From Bacillota bacterium (GTDB taxonomy: Bacteria > Bacillota > Dethiobacteria > SKNC01): DNA of 10,495 nucleotides. Positions 1 to 6,559 of the stretch are shown here, one piece after another. Each line of letters starts with the position of its first letter. Within the stretch, counting starts at the first letter, position 1. The notes beneath the pieces were generated by a model. The model was not told where the DNA came from. It did not search any database and saw only the letters and a list, made by a program, of their open reading frames with translations. The stretch lies in NCBI GenBank assembly GCA_007120745.1, contig SKNC01000031.1, forward strand, positions 1 through 10,495. Reading direction: 5' to 3'. A program made the position numbers and the translations under genes.

Positions 1-1
1 A

Positions 2-49
2 TGGAAACAGGGGGATGCATTGTATGGTTTTTTAATTGAAGTAAGGTAA
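2..49 (+). CDS. Possible 3' end of a convergent plus-strand gene
   Basis: Reading from base 2, the plus strand gives WKQGDALYGFLIEVR and then a TAA stop at 47-49. The other two plus frames also stop within the first 40 bases. The stop sits at the left edge of a strong dyad that ends in a T-rich tract on the plus strand, which is where a convergent gene would end. Only 15 residues are visible, so no family can be named and coding is not proven. The alternative is plain intergenic DNA downstream of dapG. Confidence 0.25.
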   Translation, partial: WKQGDALYGFLIEVR

Positions 50-125
50 TAGAAAATACAAAACCGCAATAAATTAGGACAAAGCCCTGTGGATATATGC
101 TTTGTCCTAATTTATTTTCTATTAC
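46..125. terminator. Long dyad, probable bidirectional intrinsic terminator
   Basis: Bases 68-85 and 99-116 form a perfect 18-bp inverted repeat around a 13-base loop. The GC-richer core of the stem is AGGACAAAGC. On the plus strand the core is followed by AATTTATTTTCTATT, and on the minus strand by AATTTATTGCGGTTTTG, so both directions have a U-rich tail. An outer inverted repeat (46-58 with 113-125, GTAATAGAAAATA) flanks it and competes for a few of the same bases. The stem begins 61 bases after the dapG stop, so it most simply ends the lysine cluster and also any convergent gene. Bases 126-177 hold nothing else I can recognise. Confidence 0.75.
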
Positions 126-177
126 TGACAGGTAGCAGTTCTATTTAACATGCTCTTTCCCTTAGATATTATTTTTT

Positions 178-1419
178 CTAATAAACCTCTGCGGAAAAGC
201 TGTCGGCTTTCCCCAGTTCGAAGTGATCGTGAAGGGTTTTAATGGCCTTTTTCAAGTCATCTTCCCGTATCAGCAGAGAGATGGTGATGTTGGAATCTCC
301 GGTCTGCAGGATTTTGATATCCTGTTCATTTAAGGCCTTTACCACTTTCGCCATAACGCCGGGAATATTTCGCATGGCCACTCCTACTACGGAAACTTTG
401 GCACAATCCTTAATGATTTCATATCCCACCCCCAGGTCAGAAAGTATCTTTTCCGCCTTAGGTAGAACCGGCTGCTGGACCGTGAATACCTTTACTTCAG
501 GAAATACGGTAATCAGGTCAATACTAATTTTAGCATCGGCCAACTGCTGGAACAGGTCCAGTTCAGAAACCGTGCCATCCTCCGGCAGCTTTACTTTTAA
601 TTGGGCCAGGTCATGCCCATGGGCGATTCCCGTAATCACTCTTCTTCGTTTTTGAAATCCCCCGTGGTCACTGTATTCATTATCAATCAGAGTACCGGGT
701 CCGGGGTCCGCCGGGTTTCGAATCACCAGGCTGACATTATGCTGCATGGCAATCTCCACTGCAGGGGGGTGAATCACCTTTGCTCCTTCGTATGCCATGT
801 GGCATACTTCACTGTAGGTCAGGTGATTGATTATCCGGGCATCCTCCAGCAGCTTTGGATCTGCGGTCATAACTCCACTTACATCAGTGAAAATCACCAC
901 CTGCTCTGCATCCAGGGCTGCCCCCAGAATAACTGCGGAGGTATCACTGCCCCCCCGGCCCATGGTATTAATTTCCCAATCCTCGGAAATTCCTTGAAAA
1001 CCGGCTACCACCACAACTTCTCCCTTTTCCAGGGCTTCTCGAATTTTGTCAGGCCTGCACTTCACGACTTCTGCCTCGGCGTATTCTCCATCGGTATGCA
1101 TCCCTGCCTGGAACCCTGTCATGGCCCGGGCGGGAATCCCCCTGGCCTGCAGTGTGCTGGCCATAACCACCGTGGAAATTATTTCCCCACAGCTCATGAC
1201 CATATCCAGTTCCCTCAGGGTTGCATCAGGGTTTACGCTCAGGGCCAGGTTTTTCAAAGTATCGGTAGCGTAAGGGTCCCCCAGCCTCCCCATGGCGGAA
1301 ACCACCACCACTGGAGAAAAACCCTGGTCAATGGCTTCTTTAACCCGCTCCACCACCATGTCCCGGTGCTGAGGAGTGGCCACAGAGGTGCCTCCAAACT
1401 TTTGTACAACAATTTTCAT
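178..1419 (-). CDS. dapG: Aspartate kinase, DapG type (aspartokinase I)
   Basis: This cytosolic enzyme phosphorylates L-aspartate to 4-aspartyl phosphate, the first step toward lysine, DAP, threonine and methionine. The 413-residue protein opens with VVQKFGGTSV (kinase motif, residues 4-13) and carries SCGE near 76-79, GRGGSDTSA at 154-162 and FTDVSGVMTADP at 177-188. Two ACT regulatory domains follow at about 264-335 and 341-405. Sequence such as VVVVSAMGRLGDPYATD and the late ILQTGDSN segment resembles Bacillus subtilis DapG rather than LysC; in that species DapG is the DAP-inhibited isozyme. DAP inhibition here is inferred, not seen. The ATG at 1419 has a GGGGG ribosome binding site 6 bases upstream and lies 15 bases after asd, so the two are co-transcribed, as in the Bacillus asd-dapG arrangement. 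It is the last gene before the dyad at 46-125. lysC would be an acceptable generic name. Confidence 0.93.
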   Translation of the reverse strand: MKIVVQKFGGTSVATPQHRDMVVERVKEAIDQGFSPVVVVSAMGRLGDPYATDTLKNLALSVNPDATLRELDMVMSCGEIISTVVMASTLQARGIPARAMTGFQAGMHTDGEYAEAEVVKCRPDKIREALEKGEVVVVAGFQGISEDWEINTMGRGGSDTSAVILGAALDAEQVVIFTDVSGVMTADPKLLEDARIINHLTYSEVCHMAYEGAKVIHPPAVEIAMQHNVSLVIRNPADPGPGTLIDNEYSDHGGFQKRRRVITGIAHGHDLAQLKVKLPEDGTVSELDLFQQLADAKISIDLITVFPEVKVFTVQQPVLPKAEKILSDLGVGYEIIKDCAKVSVVGVAMRNIPGVMAKVVKALNEQDIKILQTGDSNITISLLIREDDLKKAIKTLHDHFELGKADSFSAEVY

Positions 1420-1434
1420 CTGTATCCCCCGTCT

Positions 1435-2469
1435 CTAACAGAGCCCTTTTTCAATCAGGCACTCAGCAATTTGTATAGAGTTGGTGGCAGCTCCCTTACG
1501 GATGTTGTCGGAAACTACCCACATGTTCAGGCCGTACTCCACCGATTCGTCCTTGCGGATTCGGCCCACAAAAACCTCATCTTTTCCATCGCAGTCCCAG
1601 GGCATGGGATAAAGAAGCTCCGCCGGGTTGTCAATCACAACAATGCCGGGGAAGTTAGCCAGGGCTTCCCGGGCCTGCTCCACGGTAACAGGCGCTGTAA
1701 ACTCAATATTTACCGACTCAGAATGTCCATTCATCACCGGAACTCTTACAGCAAAAGAAGAAACTCCTAAGTCCGGCAGACTCATAATTTTTCTGGTCTC
1801 ATTGACCACTTTCATCTCTTCCTTGGTATAATCATTATCTAAAAATACGTCCAGCTGAGGCACCAGGTTAAAGGCAATCTGGTGGTTTTTCTTGGCCCCT
1901 TTGTGGGGGATCATGGTTTTTTCGAATTCTTTCCCTTCAATCACAGCCCTGCTCTGGTCCACCAGCTCATCTACCGCTTCTTTACCGGCTCCGGAAACTG
2001 CCTGGTACGTGGAAACCACAATCCTTTTCATGGGAGAAAGATCCTGTAAAGGTTTTAAAGCTACTACCAGTTGAATGGTAGAGCAGTTGGGGTTGGCAAT
2101 CAAGCCTTTATGTCCCACCAGTGCATCGGGATTTACCTCGGGAACCACCAGGGGCACATCAGCTTCCATGCGGAAAGCACTGCTGTTGTCTACCACGATC
2201 GTCCCTCTTTTGACTGCTTCAGGGGCCAGCTCCAGGCTGACATCTCCTCCGGCACTGAAAAAAGCAAAATCTACCCCTTCAAAAGCGGCGGGTTCCGCTG
2301 CCTCAATCTTATATTCTTTACCCTCCACCTCTACGGTAGAATCGGCGGAACGGGCTGAAGCCAAAAGTTTTAGACCCGCCATGGGGAAGTTCCTCTCCAG
2401 CAGCACTTTCAGCATGTTCTGCCCAACCATTCCTGTTGCACCTACAATAGCCACATTATACTTTTTCAT
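1435..2469 (-). CDS. asd: Aspartate-semialdehyde dehydrogenase
   Basis: This enzyme reduces 4-aspartyl phosphate with NADPH to L-aspartate 4-semialdehyde, the branch point for lysine/DAP and for threonine and methionine. The 344 residues show the Rossmann nucleotide-binding loop GATGMVG (10-16), the catalytic cysteine in NPNCSTIQ (Cys129), the HKGAKKNHQIAFN segment (189-201) and the active-site histidine in RVPVMNGHSE (His249). Length and motifs fit the full Gram-positive-type family, with no sign of damage. The ATG at 2469 follows a GGAGGGG ribosome binding site at 2480-2486. The stop is 15 bases before dapG, whose substrate and product chemistry it shares, so the pair is one unit. A 161-base gap separates it from dapL, so it may have its own promoter. 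Confidence 0.95.
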   Translation of the reverse strand: MKKYNVAIVGATGMVGQNMLKVLLERNFPMAGLKLLASARSADSTVEVEGKEYKIEAAEPAAFEGVDFAFFSAGGDVSLELAPEAVKRGTIVVDNSSAFRMEADVPLVVPEVNPDALVGHKGLIANPNCSTIQLVVALKPLQDLSPMKRIVVSTYQAVSGAGKEAVDELVDQSRAVIEGKEFEKTMIPHKGAKKNHQIAFNLVPQLDVFLDNDYTKEEMKVVNETRKIMSLPDLGVSSFAVRVPVMNGHSESVNIEFTAPVTVEQAREALANFPGIVVIDNPAELLYPMPWDCDGKDEVFVGRIRKDESVEYGLNMWVVSDNIRKGAATNSIQIAECLIEKGLC

Positions 2470-2507
2470 TGATTTTGATCCCCTCCGTTATTAACAAATT
2501 AAATATT

Positions 2508-2527
2508 TGAGTATACATGAGTATACT
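2508..2527. repeat. Tandem 10-base direct repeat upstream of asd
   Basis: TGAGTATACA is followed at once by TGAGTATACT, so two copies differ only in their last base. Each contains the palindrome GTATAC, and the centres are 10 bases apart, about one helical turn. On the minus strand each copy reads TATACTCA, so TATACT could serve as a -10 element for asd-dapG, but no convincing -35 is seen at the right distance. The repeat lies 39-58 bases upstream of the asd start. An operator is possible. The rest of the 2470-2630 gap shows no terminator or other structure I can support. Confidence 0.45.
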
Positions 2528-2630
2528 ATATTCCTTCCGGGTATATGCCTCTTCCTTAATGGCCAGGTTCCAGGTATTTCAGACACGTTAAACAAGGGAA
2601 ATCACGCCTACAGGTGCAGATAAATGGCTC

Positions 2631-3800
2631 CTAAAACCGGACAGCCCCTTTAATACGGTCCATGGCCTCTTTAAGGCGGTCTACTTCTACAGTCAAAGCA
2701 ATACGGAAGTACCCATCCCCGTACACTCCGAACCCGCTGCCGGGAGTTACCACAACCCCGGTCTTCTCTAACAGATAAGAAACAAAGTCCTTAGAGGTAT
2801 AGCCATAGGGAACCGGAGCCCAGACATAAAAGGAAGCTTTAGGGGCAGAAACCCTACACCCCGCCTCTTTCAATGCTTCTATCACCACGTCTCTTCTCTC
2901 CTGATAGACCTGCTGCATTCTTTCTATATGTTCCCGGGACTTTGGATTGTCCAGAGCTTCCACCCCGGCATACTGTACTGCTTTAAAATTGCCGGAATCG
3001 ATATTGGTCTTATAGCGGTAGAGAGCCTCCAGGACTTCAGCAGACCCCACTGCATAACCTACCCGCCAGCCCGTCATATTAAAGGGCTTTGATAATGAAC
3101 CAAATTCAATGCCGCAGTCCCTGGCTCCGGAAACCTCCAGGAAGCTCACCGGACGGTACCCGTCAAAAGCAATCTCCAGGTAAGCGGAATCGTGGCAGAT
3201 TACTATATCATGTTTTTTTGCGTACTCTACCGCTTCTTCAAAAAAGTCTTTCTCTGCCACAGCGCCGGTGGGGTTGTTGGGGTAATTTAAGAACATCAAC
3301 CGGGATCTGCGGGCCATTTCCTCAGGAATTCCGCTGAAATCTGGAAGAAAACTGTTTTCTTCCAGAAGGGGCATGCGGTGCGCCTCCCCCCCGGCAAACA
3401 AGGTGCCGATGCTGTATACCGGATAACCGGGATCCGGAACCAGATTAACATCCCCCGGATTTACGAAACAGGCAGAGATATGTGCAATCCCCTCCTTGGA
3501 TCCAATGAGAGGAAGAACCTCCTTTTGAGGGTCCAGTTCCACCCCGAACCTTCGTTGATAATATCGGCTCACTGCTTCCCGGAACTCTGCCAGCCCCTCA
3601 TCGGGAGGATAACTGTGGTTTCGGGGTAAAGTAACCTCCTCCTGCATCCGTTGGATAATATATTCAGGTGTGGGCCGGTCAGGGTCCCCGATTCCCAGCT
3701 TAATCACATCTACCCCTTTTTCCAGGGCTTCTCGAATTTTTTTGTCAATCTCCGCAAAAAGATACGGAGGAAGCTTCTCAATGCGTCCTGCTTTTTTCAC
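2631..3800 (-). CDS. dapL: LL-diaminopimelate aminotransferase
   Basis: This PLP enzyme converts L-tetrahydrodipicolinate and glutamate directly to LL-2,6-diaminopimelate and 2-oxoglutarate, bypassing the succinylase and acetylase branches (DapD/C/E type). The 389 residues are a class I/II aminotransferase. The N-terminal RIEKLPPYLFAEIDKKI is typical of DapL, followed by LGIGDPDRPTP (35-45), PDPGYPVY (122-129), NYPNNPTG (172-179), HDSAY (203-207) and the PLP-lysine motif SLSKPFNMTGWR with Lys238. The C-terminal arginine is in YFRIALT (364-370). A GTG at 3812 would add four residues but would overlap its own Shine-Dalgarno. The GTG at 3800 has AAGAGGTG 9 bases upstream and is preferred. Neighbours dapF, lysA, asd and dapG support DAP synthesis over a generic aspartate aminotransferase role. 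Gaps of 198 bases upstream and 161 downstream set it apart from both flanking gene pairs. Confidence 0.92.
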   Translation of the reverse strand: MKKAGRIEKLPPYLFAEIDKKIREALEKGVDVIKLGIGDPDRPTPEYIIQRMQEEVTLPRNHSYPPDEGLAEFREAVSRYYQRRFGVELDPQKEVLPLIGSKEGIAHISACFVNPGDVNLVPDPGYPVYSIGTLFAGGEAHRMPLLEENSFLPDFSGIPEEMARRSRLMFLNYPNNPTGAVAEKDFFEEAVEYAKKHDIVICHDSAYLEIAFDGYRPVSFLEVSGARDCGIEFGSLSKPFNMTGWRVGYAVGSAEVLEALYRYKTNIDSGNFKAVQYAGVEALDNPKSREHIERMQQVYQERRDVVIEALKEAGCRVSAPKASFYVWAPVPYGYTSKDFVSYLLEKTGVVVTPGSGFGVYGDGYFRIALTVEVDRLKEAMDRIKGAVRF

Positions 3801-3809
3801 TGGTAAAAA

Positions 3810-3817
3810 CACCTCTT
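3810..3817 (-). promoter_or_regulatory. Ribosome binding site deciding the dapL start
   Basis: The minus strand reads AAGAGGTG, then nine bases, then GTG at 3800. This is a good match to the anti-16S pattern at normal spacing. The alternative GTG at 3812 lies inside this element and so cannot be served by it. Confidence 0.6.
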
Positions 3818-3898
3818 CTCCATTTGAGCCTGTGCCTTATTTAAAGCTCGTTTCTCTATTTTACATGCAGCCGAATATATTCATAAAGTGTAAGCTGG

Positions 3899-3927
3899 TT
3901 GTAAAATTTAACAATAATCTTTTACAA
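3899..3927. repeat. Inverted repeat in the AT-rich leader of dapL
   Basis: TTGTAAAA (3899-3906) and TTTTACAA (3920-3927) are perfect inverted arms around 13 bases. No GC core or T-run follows in either direction, so it is a poor terminator and could be a protein-binding site. On the minus strand, TTGCAA, 17 bases and TAAATT overlap it as a weak promoter candidate. The arms recall the TTGT...ACAA outline of BirA operators, but the spacing and inner bases do not fit. The 198-base gap 3801-3998 also holds the 10-base palindrome GAATATATTC at 3873-3882. I see no RNA gene or further reading frame there. Confidence 0.4.
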
Positions 3928-3998
3928 TTGCAATAAATTTCAATTTCTCATTTATGCCGCGCAGTAATTATAAACACGTAACCCGGTTTAGATATTCT

Positions 3999-4844
3999 CT
4001 ATCTGGTTATATTTATTTTCCCCGCAAAGACTTTTTCCGCCGGTCCTTTCATAAACACTTGATTCTCTCTTTCGTCCCAATATATCTCCAGCTGTCCCCC
4101 GGGAAGATCTACCGTTACCCTCCTTTCCGTTAGATTGTTTAGGACTGAAGCCACCACAGAAGCGCAGGCACCTGTACCGCAGGCCAGAGTTTCGCCCACT
4201 CCCCTCTCCCAGACCCTCATTTTAATTTTTCGCTTATTTATTACCTCTACAAATTCCACATTGGTTTTTCTGGGAAAAAGAGAATGATGCTCAATCAGGA
4301 AGCCAATCTCGTTAAAAGGCATTTTCTCCCCATCCTCTACAAAGATAACGCAGTGGGGATTCCCCATGGATAGTGCCGTTATCTTAAAGGTCAGGCCCAA
4401 CTGATTCAGCACCAGGTCTTCCATGATAATCATCCTGTTTTCACCCTGAGCAGGTACCAGCTTCGAGTCCAGCACCGGTTCTCCCATATTTACCTCCACG
4501 CTGTCCACCTGGTTGCCTTTCAGGAAAATCTTAATTTGGTTTAAGTCCTGGAGGGTCTCCACCAAGACTTCATTTTTTTTTACCAGCCCGGTTTCGAAGG
4601 CATGCTTCGCTACACAGCGTATGGCATTACCGCACATCTCCGCCTCAGATCCGTCGCTGTTAAATATCCGCATTCGGAAATCTCCCCTCCGGGAAGGATG
4701 AATAAACACCAGCCCATCGGAACCCACACCAAAATTTCGGTGGCACAACCTTTGAATTTCCGATTCGGAAAGCTTAATTCTTTCTTCCAGATCTTCCACA
4801 ACAATAAAATCATTGCCCAGCCCATGCATTTTCACAAATTCCAT
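3999..4844 (-). CDS. dapF: Diaminopimelate epimerase
   Basis: This PLP-independent racemase interconverts LL-DAP and meso-DAP, the form used for peptidoglycan and for lysine. The 281 residues have the family N-terminus FVKMHGLGNDF (3-13), the first catalytic cysteine in EMCGNAIRC (Cys71), GNPHCV (161-166), WERGVGET (212-219) and the second catalytic cysteine in ACGTGACAS (Cys222). Both acid-base cysteines are present and the length is normal. A TTG at 4862 would add six residues, but the ATG at 4844 begins at the conserved MEFVKMHG and has GGGGAGAG 8 bases upstream. It follows lysA by 21 bases and must be co-transcribed with it. It supplies the LysA substrate and uses the DapL product. Confidence 0.96.
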   Translation of the reverse strand: MEFVKMHGLGNDFIVVEDLEERIKLSESEIQRLCHRNFGVGSDGLVFIHPSRRGDFRMRIFNSDGSEAEMCGNAIRCVAKHAFETGLVKKNEVLVETLQDLNQIKIFLKGNQVDSVEVNMGEPVLDSKLVPAQGENRMIIMEDLVLNQLGLTFKITALSMGNPHCVIFVEDGEKMPFNEIGFLIEHHSLFPRKTNVEFVEVINKRKIKMRVWERGVGETLACGTGACASVVASVLNNLTERRVTVDLPGGQLEIYWDERENQVFMKGPAEKVFAGKINITR

Positions 4845-4852
4845 TGAATAAA

Positions 4853-4860
4853 CTCTCCCC
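4853..4860 (-). promoter_or_regulatory. Ribosome binding site deciding the dapF start
   Basis: The minus strand reads GGGGAGAG, then eight bases, then ATG at 4844. The in-frame TTG at 4862 lies immediately upstream of this element, which could not serve it. Confidence 0.6.
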
Positions 4861-4865
4861 AAATA

Positions 4866-6218
4866 TTATGGATTTACTGCCTTTTGAGCCAGCTCATCCC
4901 TTATTTTTTTCATCCGTTTTGGAATCATGTCGTTCATTACCAGGTCTTCATAAGATTCCCTTTTTACCACCAGGTCCGAGTTTCCTCCCCGAACGAAGAC
5001 TACTGCAGGGCGGGGAATACGGTTATAGTTATTGGCCATGGAATATGTGTAGGCTCCGGTGCTGAGAATGGCCAGCAGGTCACCCCTCTGCAGTGAAGGA
5101 AGGTGGACATCCCAAATTAACATATCTCCAGACTCACAGGCCTTTCCAGCGATGGATACCAGTTCCTCCCGGGGCTCTTCCGCCTTGTTTGCCACCAGGG
5201 CTTCATATTTGGCCTTATACAGGGCAGGCCTCAGATTATCAGACATCCCGCCGTCCACGGATACATAGCGCCTGATCCCGGGAACATCCTTGATGGTCCC
5301 AACTGTATAAAGAGAAGTACCGGCTTCACCCACAATAGAACGTCCCGGCTCAATCATCAATTTAGGCAGAGGATAATTGTATTCCGATGCCTTTGATTTT
5401 ACTGCTTCTGCCAGACTGCTGATCAAACTGTCAATAGAAGGCGGCTGGTCATTTTCCAAATACCGAATCCCCAGTCCCCCTCCCAGGTTCAATTCCAACA
5501 GCTGAATATTTTTGGTAAGGGCAATTTCCCGTAAGAAAGACATCATAATAAGAGCGGCCTGAACAAAGGGTTCCGTTTGAAAAATTTGAGAACCGATATG
5601 ACAGTGCAGCCCCCGCAGGGAGATATGCTTCTTTTCTAAACACTTTTCCACTGCCTCCATGGCCTGACCATCAGATAAACCAAAACCAAACTTTGAGTCC
5701 ACCTGCCCGGTTTGAATGTATTGGTGAGTATCAGGAACCACTCCTGGTTTAATCCTGATATAAATTTCCGCTTTCTTTCCTATCTTTTGGGCTGTAGAAT
5801 CCAGAAGGTCCAGTTCACTGAAGCTGTCCACAATAAATCTGCTAATTCCTGCCTCTAAAGCCTGCTCTATTTCCGAGACAGTCTTGTTGTTTCCATGAAA
5901 ATAAATGCGTTCCGGAGGAAATTCAGCAGCCAGGGCTGTATACAATTCCCCACCGGAAACTACATCCAGAGACATGCCCTCCTCCTCCAGCAAACGACAC
6001 ATTGCCTTAGTCAAAAACGCTTTCCCTGCGTAAATTACTTCAAAGTCAGGGTAATGTTTTTCCATGCTCTGAAGATAATACCGGCAGCGGGTTCGAATCA
6101 GTGATTCATCCATGATATTTAAAGGCGTCCCATATTGAGATGCCAGGTCTACCACATCACAGCCTCCAATTTCCAAATGACCCTTCTGGTTTATTTTCAT
6201 TGTTCCCGTTAACAGCAT
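4866..6218 (-). CDS. lysA: Diaminopimelate decarboxylase
   Basis: This PLP enzyme decarboxylates meso-DAP to L-lysine, the last step of the pathway. The 450-residue protein is a fold-type III (alanine racemase-like barrel) decarboxylase. The PLP lysine is in YAGKAF (Lys66), followed by SGGELY (88-93), HGNNK (108-112), GLHCHIGSQ (203-211), the phosphate-binding GGGLG (246-250), EPGR (290-293), DGGMSDNLRPALY (322-334) and the substrate cysteine in ACESGD (Cys361). All key residues are present. The ATG at 6218 has AAGGAG (6227-6232) 8 bases upstream; a second ATG seven codons in lacks such a site. lysA is the first gene after the lysine riboswitch and its terminator, so lysine should repress it directly. 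dapF begins 21 bases after its stop. Confidence 0.96.
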   Translation of the reverse strand: MLLTGTMKINQKGHLEIGGCDVVDLASQYGTPLNIMDESLIRTRCRYYLQSMEKHYPDFEVIYAGKAFLTKAMCRLLEEEGMSLDVVSGGELYTALAAEFPPERIYFHGNNKTVSEIEQALEAGISRFIVDSFSELDLLDSTAQKIGKKAEIYIRIKPGVVPDTHQYIQTGQVDSKFGFGLSDGQAMEAVEKCLEKKHISLRGLHCHIGSQIFQTEPFVQAALIMMSFLREIALTKNIQLLELNLGGGLGIRYLENDQPPSIDSLISSLAEAVKSKASEYNYPLPKLMIEPGRSIVGEAGTSLYTVGTIKDVPGIRRYVSVDGGMSDNLRPALYKAKYEALVANKAEEPREELVSIAGKACESGDMLIWDVHLPSLQRGDLLAILSTGAYTYSMANNYNRIPRPAVVFVRGGNSDLVVKRESYEDLVMNDMIPKRMKKIRDELAQKAVNP

Positions 6219-6237
6219 CCGTCTCTCTCCTTACCTG

Positions 6238-6275
6238 AAAAATAAAAACGACTAACAGGTGATTTCCGTCAGCCG
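6238..6275 (-). terminator. Riboswitch expression-platform terminator before lysA
   Basis: On the minus strand CGGCUGAC (6275-6268) pairs over eight positions, including three G-U pairs, with GUUAGUCG (6256-6249) around an 11-base loop. UUUUUAUUUUU follows directly. This is a standard intrinsic terminator, placed between the lysine aptamer and the lysA ribosome binding site. A second helix, AGGUGA (6287-6282) with UCACCU (6262-6257), uses the terminator loop and leaves no linker, so the two can hardly form together. That helix is a candidate antiterminator. Which state lysine favours is not directly readable, but in known lysine-repressed leaders binding promotes termination. Confidence 0.8.
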
Positions 6276-6304
6276 AAGTTTTCACCTCTCCCTTCCCCCT
6301 ACCG

Positions 6305-6480
6305 TGAGATAGCACACCACCAAAAGTCCAGGGAAACCTTTGATGACAGTCCTGCAGTTATTCACTGAAGGCCCAGCCGAAATTCCGGGCAAATTACGGC
6401 TTCGGCGGCAGTCCCTTTCCTGCGCTTCAAGGCCTACCCAGGCTCCCCGCAGTACTTTTGACAACCGCTCCTCTACCCCA
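6305..6480 (-). ncRNA. Lysine riboswitch (L-box) aptamer
   Basis: This cis-acting RNA binds L-lysine and controls lysine synthesis or transport genes. P1 closes as UGGGGUAG (6480-6473) with CUAUCUCA (6312-6305). In order, the conserved elements are GUAGAGGAGCG, AAAAGUA, GGAAAGGG, GCCGCCGAAGC, CGGCUGGGCC, GACUGUCA and GGUGGUGUGCUAUCUC. They match the known Bacillus lysC leader in sequence and order. Local helices are visible: CUGCG with CGCAG, GCCU with AGGC, AGCCG with CGGCU (P4 region) and CAUCAAAG with CUUUUGGUG (P5 region). The roughly 176-nt length is normal. It lies between the promoter at 6519-6547 and the terminator at 6238-6275, so control by transcription attenuation of lysA and followers is expected. 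Confidence 0.93.
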
Positions 6481-6518
6481 CCCCCCTTTTTGAGATGAGG
6501 TAATTTTAATTTTTTTTA

Positions 6519-6547
6519 ATACTACCATACGCCCCTTTAAAAGTCAA
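6519..6547 (-). promoter_or_regulatory. Sigma-A type promoter for the riboswitch-lysA transcript
   Basis: On the minus strand TTGACT (6547-6542, five of six consensus matches) is separated by exactly 17 bases from TAGTAT (6524-6519, four of six). The predicted start near 6512 is about 30 bases before the aptamer and gives a leader of roughly 295 bases. The following stretch, AATTTTAAT and T/A runs on the plus strand, is AT-rich. It begins 12 bases after the copZ stop codon. Confidence 0.75.
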
Positions 6548-6559
6548 CGGAAATAATAG

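Noticed and set aside
601..1770. A 389-codon open frame on the plus strand spanning dapG and asd.
   Set aside because: It is antisense to two genes with complete catalytic motifs, shows no recognisable domain, and its product is rich in His, Asn and Gly as expected for a reverse-frame shadow.
3899..3927. BirA (biotin repressor) operator.
   Set aside because: The outer TTGT...ACAA looks similar, but the inner bases and the arm spacing differ from known BirA sites, and no biotin gene is nearby.
3991..4005. Hairpin AGATA/TATCT over the dapF stop as a terminator.
   Set aside because: The stem is only five A/T-rich pairs and no T-run follows.
6282..6464. A 60-codon minus-strand open frame in the leader before lysA.
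   Set aside because: It falls inside the lysine riboswitch; the conserved RNA blocks and helices explain the sequence and the frame has no good start.
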